64,000 nt of DNA from Streptomyces sp. NRRL S-340 (lineage in GTDB: Bacteria; Actinomycetota; Actinomycetes; Streptomycetales; Streptomycetaceae). Below, in pieces: positions 63,157 through 64,000 of this stretch. Both the position numbers and the translations under genes were made by a program. Each line of letters begins with the position of its first letter. The first letter of the stretch is position 1. The notes beneath the pieces were generated by a model. That model was given only the letters and a program-made list of their open reading frames with translations. It was not told where the DNA came from and searched no databases. The stretch lies in assembly GCF_000720185.1 (NCBI RefSeq), contig NZ_JOIY01000039.1:4826-68825 (forward strand), given 5' to 3'.

Positions 63157-64000
63157 ATGTACCGACTGAGCCGCGAGAAGAAGCGGGAACAGAAGCGCGC
63201 CGCGCGCTCGGCCGCGTCCGTGGCGGCGCCGATCGCGGTGCACGTGCCCGTGCCCCCGTCCGGCCCCGTGGACGCCGCCGGTGACGGAGCCTGGGCCTCC
63301 GTCGGCGGCGTACGGGTGGACTCGGCGCCCGGCGAGGAGATCCAGCAGGCCGTGCTGAACCACCTCCACCGCATCGCCCTCGCCACCGGCCGCCCCGTCC
63401 GCGCGACGGTCACCGACGAACGCATCGGCTACGTCGTCCCCCTCCAGGTCCACGGCGACGGCTCCAGCACGTTCACCGCCCAGCCGCTGCGCACGGCACC
63501 GGGGGAGCCGGCCCGGCCGCTGACGGAGCGCGCGACACAGGTGCTGCGGCGGCCACCGGAGGTGTCCCGGGAGGCGAAGCCGTCCCAGGCACCGGGCCCG
63601 GCCCCGACTTCGGATCCGTCCCCGGCTTGGGATCCGCCCGCGGCCTCGGGCCCGTCCCGGACTCCGGGCGCCTCCCCGGAGCCGGACCCGTCCCAGGAAC
63701 CGGCGCGGCCGCCGCAGGCGGTGCCAGGGGCGCTGTCCTCCTCCGGGTCCGCGCCGACCATCGCCCTGGGTTCCGGGTCCGCCCCGGTGGGCGACGGCGC
63801 CGCGGAGTCCGCCCCCGCCACCCCGCCCGGCACGGCAGCGGCCCCGACGGGGCGCTTCGGACCGCCGCCGGTGATGGACTCCGGCCCGTCGGCCGGTGCG
63901 GGCGCGGGTGCCGGCGGGCGGCCGCCGGCCGTGCCGGGCCCCCCGGCCCCCGCCTTCCCGGAGCCCGCCCCCCTCCCCGTGCCCCCCGCCCCCCTCCCCG
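63157..64000 (+). CDS. Hypothetical protein with Pro/Ser/Ala-rich C-terminal region (3' end outside window)
   Basis: The frame is open from ATG 63157 (GAGGGAG upstream) to the window end without a stop, so the gene continues beyond it. About 281 residues are visible. The N-terminus is Lys/Arg-rich (MYRLSREKKREQKRAARSA). A compact region at about 40-115 (VGGVRVDSAPGEEIQQAVLN, then RIGYVVPLQVHGDGSSTF) looks globular. The rest is a long Pro/Ser/Ala-rich stretch. It is divergent from the DUF6668-like gene at a 177-bp spacing, so the two may share regulation. Its function is unknown. Confidence 0.7.
   Translation, partial: MYRLSREKKREQKRAARSAASVAAPIAVHVPVPPSGPVDAAGDGAWASVGGVRVDSAPGEEIQQAVLNHLHRIALATGRPVRATVTDERIGYVVPLQVHGDGSSTFTAQPLRTAPGEPARPLTERATQVLRRPPEVSREAKPSQAPGPAPTSDPSPAWDPPAASGPSRTPGASPEPDPSQEPARPPQAVPGALSSSGSAPTIALGSGSAPVGDGAAESAPATPPGTAAAPTGRFGPPPVMDSGPSAGAGAGAGGRPPAVPGPPAPAFPEPAPLPVPPAPLP

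Overview
The window is a very GC-rich stretch of actinobacterial chromosome, almost certainly Streptomyces. The evidence is GTG starts, 4-bp start/stop overlaps, hydrophilic Ala/Gly/Pro-rich tails, an XRE-DUF5753/DUF397 pair, a DUF4229 protein, and a futalosine-type menaquinone pathway beside a 14-gene nuo operon. About 60 genes are supported. No rRNA, tRNA, CRISPR array, phage or insertion sequence was seen. The window opens inside a polysaccharide-deacetylase-like gene and closes inside an open gene that starts at 63157.

Layout. 1-6047: partial deacetylase-like gene, then a System II cytochrome c maturation operon (ResA-like lipoprotein, CcdA, ResB, CcsB) and an SRPBCC protein. 6064-11747: cytidine-deaminase-fold protein, then menaquinone genes (UbiD-type decarboxylase, MqnP prenyltransferase, UbiX, an Lrp/AsnC regulator, MqnE). 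11815-14239: UdgX, a GNAT, a DUF4229 protein, a TetR regulator. 14365-21450: lipid block with HtdX-like hydratase and FabG4-like reductase divergent from a FadA2-like thiolase, then an acyl-CoA ligase and a LysR regulator. 21765-30157: cold-shock protein, MqnA, a Ser/Thr kinase, MqnC, an amidohydrolase-like remnant, the XRE/DUF397 pair, UbiE, a lone PASTA protein and a GNAT. 30255-49462: geranylgeranyl-reductase-family enzyme, an NlpC/P60 hydrolase and nuoA-N. 49531-57029: Uma2 protein, RecQ, a decayed ankyrin/HEAT gene, an M56 peptidase, fumarylacetoacetase, a HAD phosphatase and a small transglycosylase. 57921-64000: polyprenyl diphosphate synthase, a LolA-like secreted protein, an ABC exporter and two divergent unknowns.

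Much of the window concerns the respiratory chain. The MqnA, MqnE, MqnC, UbiD/UbiX, MqnP and UbiE homologues build menaquinone. The polyprenyl synthase at 57921 can supply its side chain, the reductase at 30255 probably saturates that chain, the Ccs proteins mature c-type cytochromes, and Nuo feeds electrons from NADH into the quinone pool. MqnB, MqnD and an aminofutalosine deaminase are not here, so the pathway is completed elsewhere.

The best regulatory signals are a c-di-AMP (ydaO-type) riboswitch before the transglycosylase gene, a Rex/CRP-like operator beside the nuo promoter, paired TetR-type inverted repeats between fabG4 and fadA2, and -10 boxes placed for leaderless transcription of several genes, including menaquinone genes. 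I did not find a clearly new multigene system. The most unusual items are the amidohydrolase without a barrel, the kinase between mqnA and mqnC, the perfect palindrome touching udgX, and the repeat-rich decayed interval around 52.4-54.1 kb.
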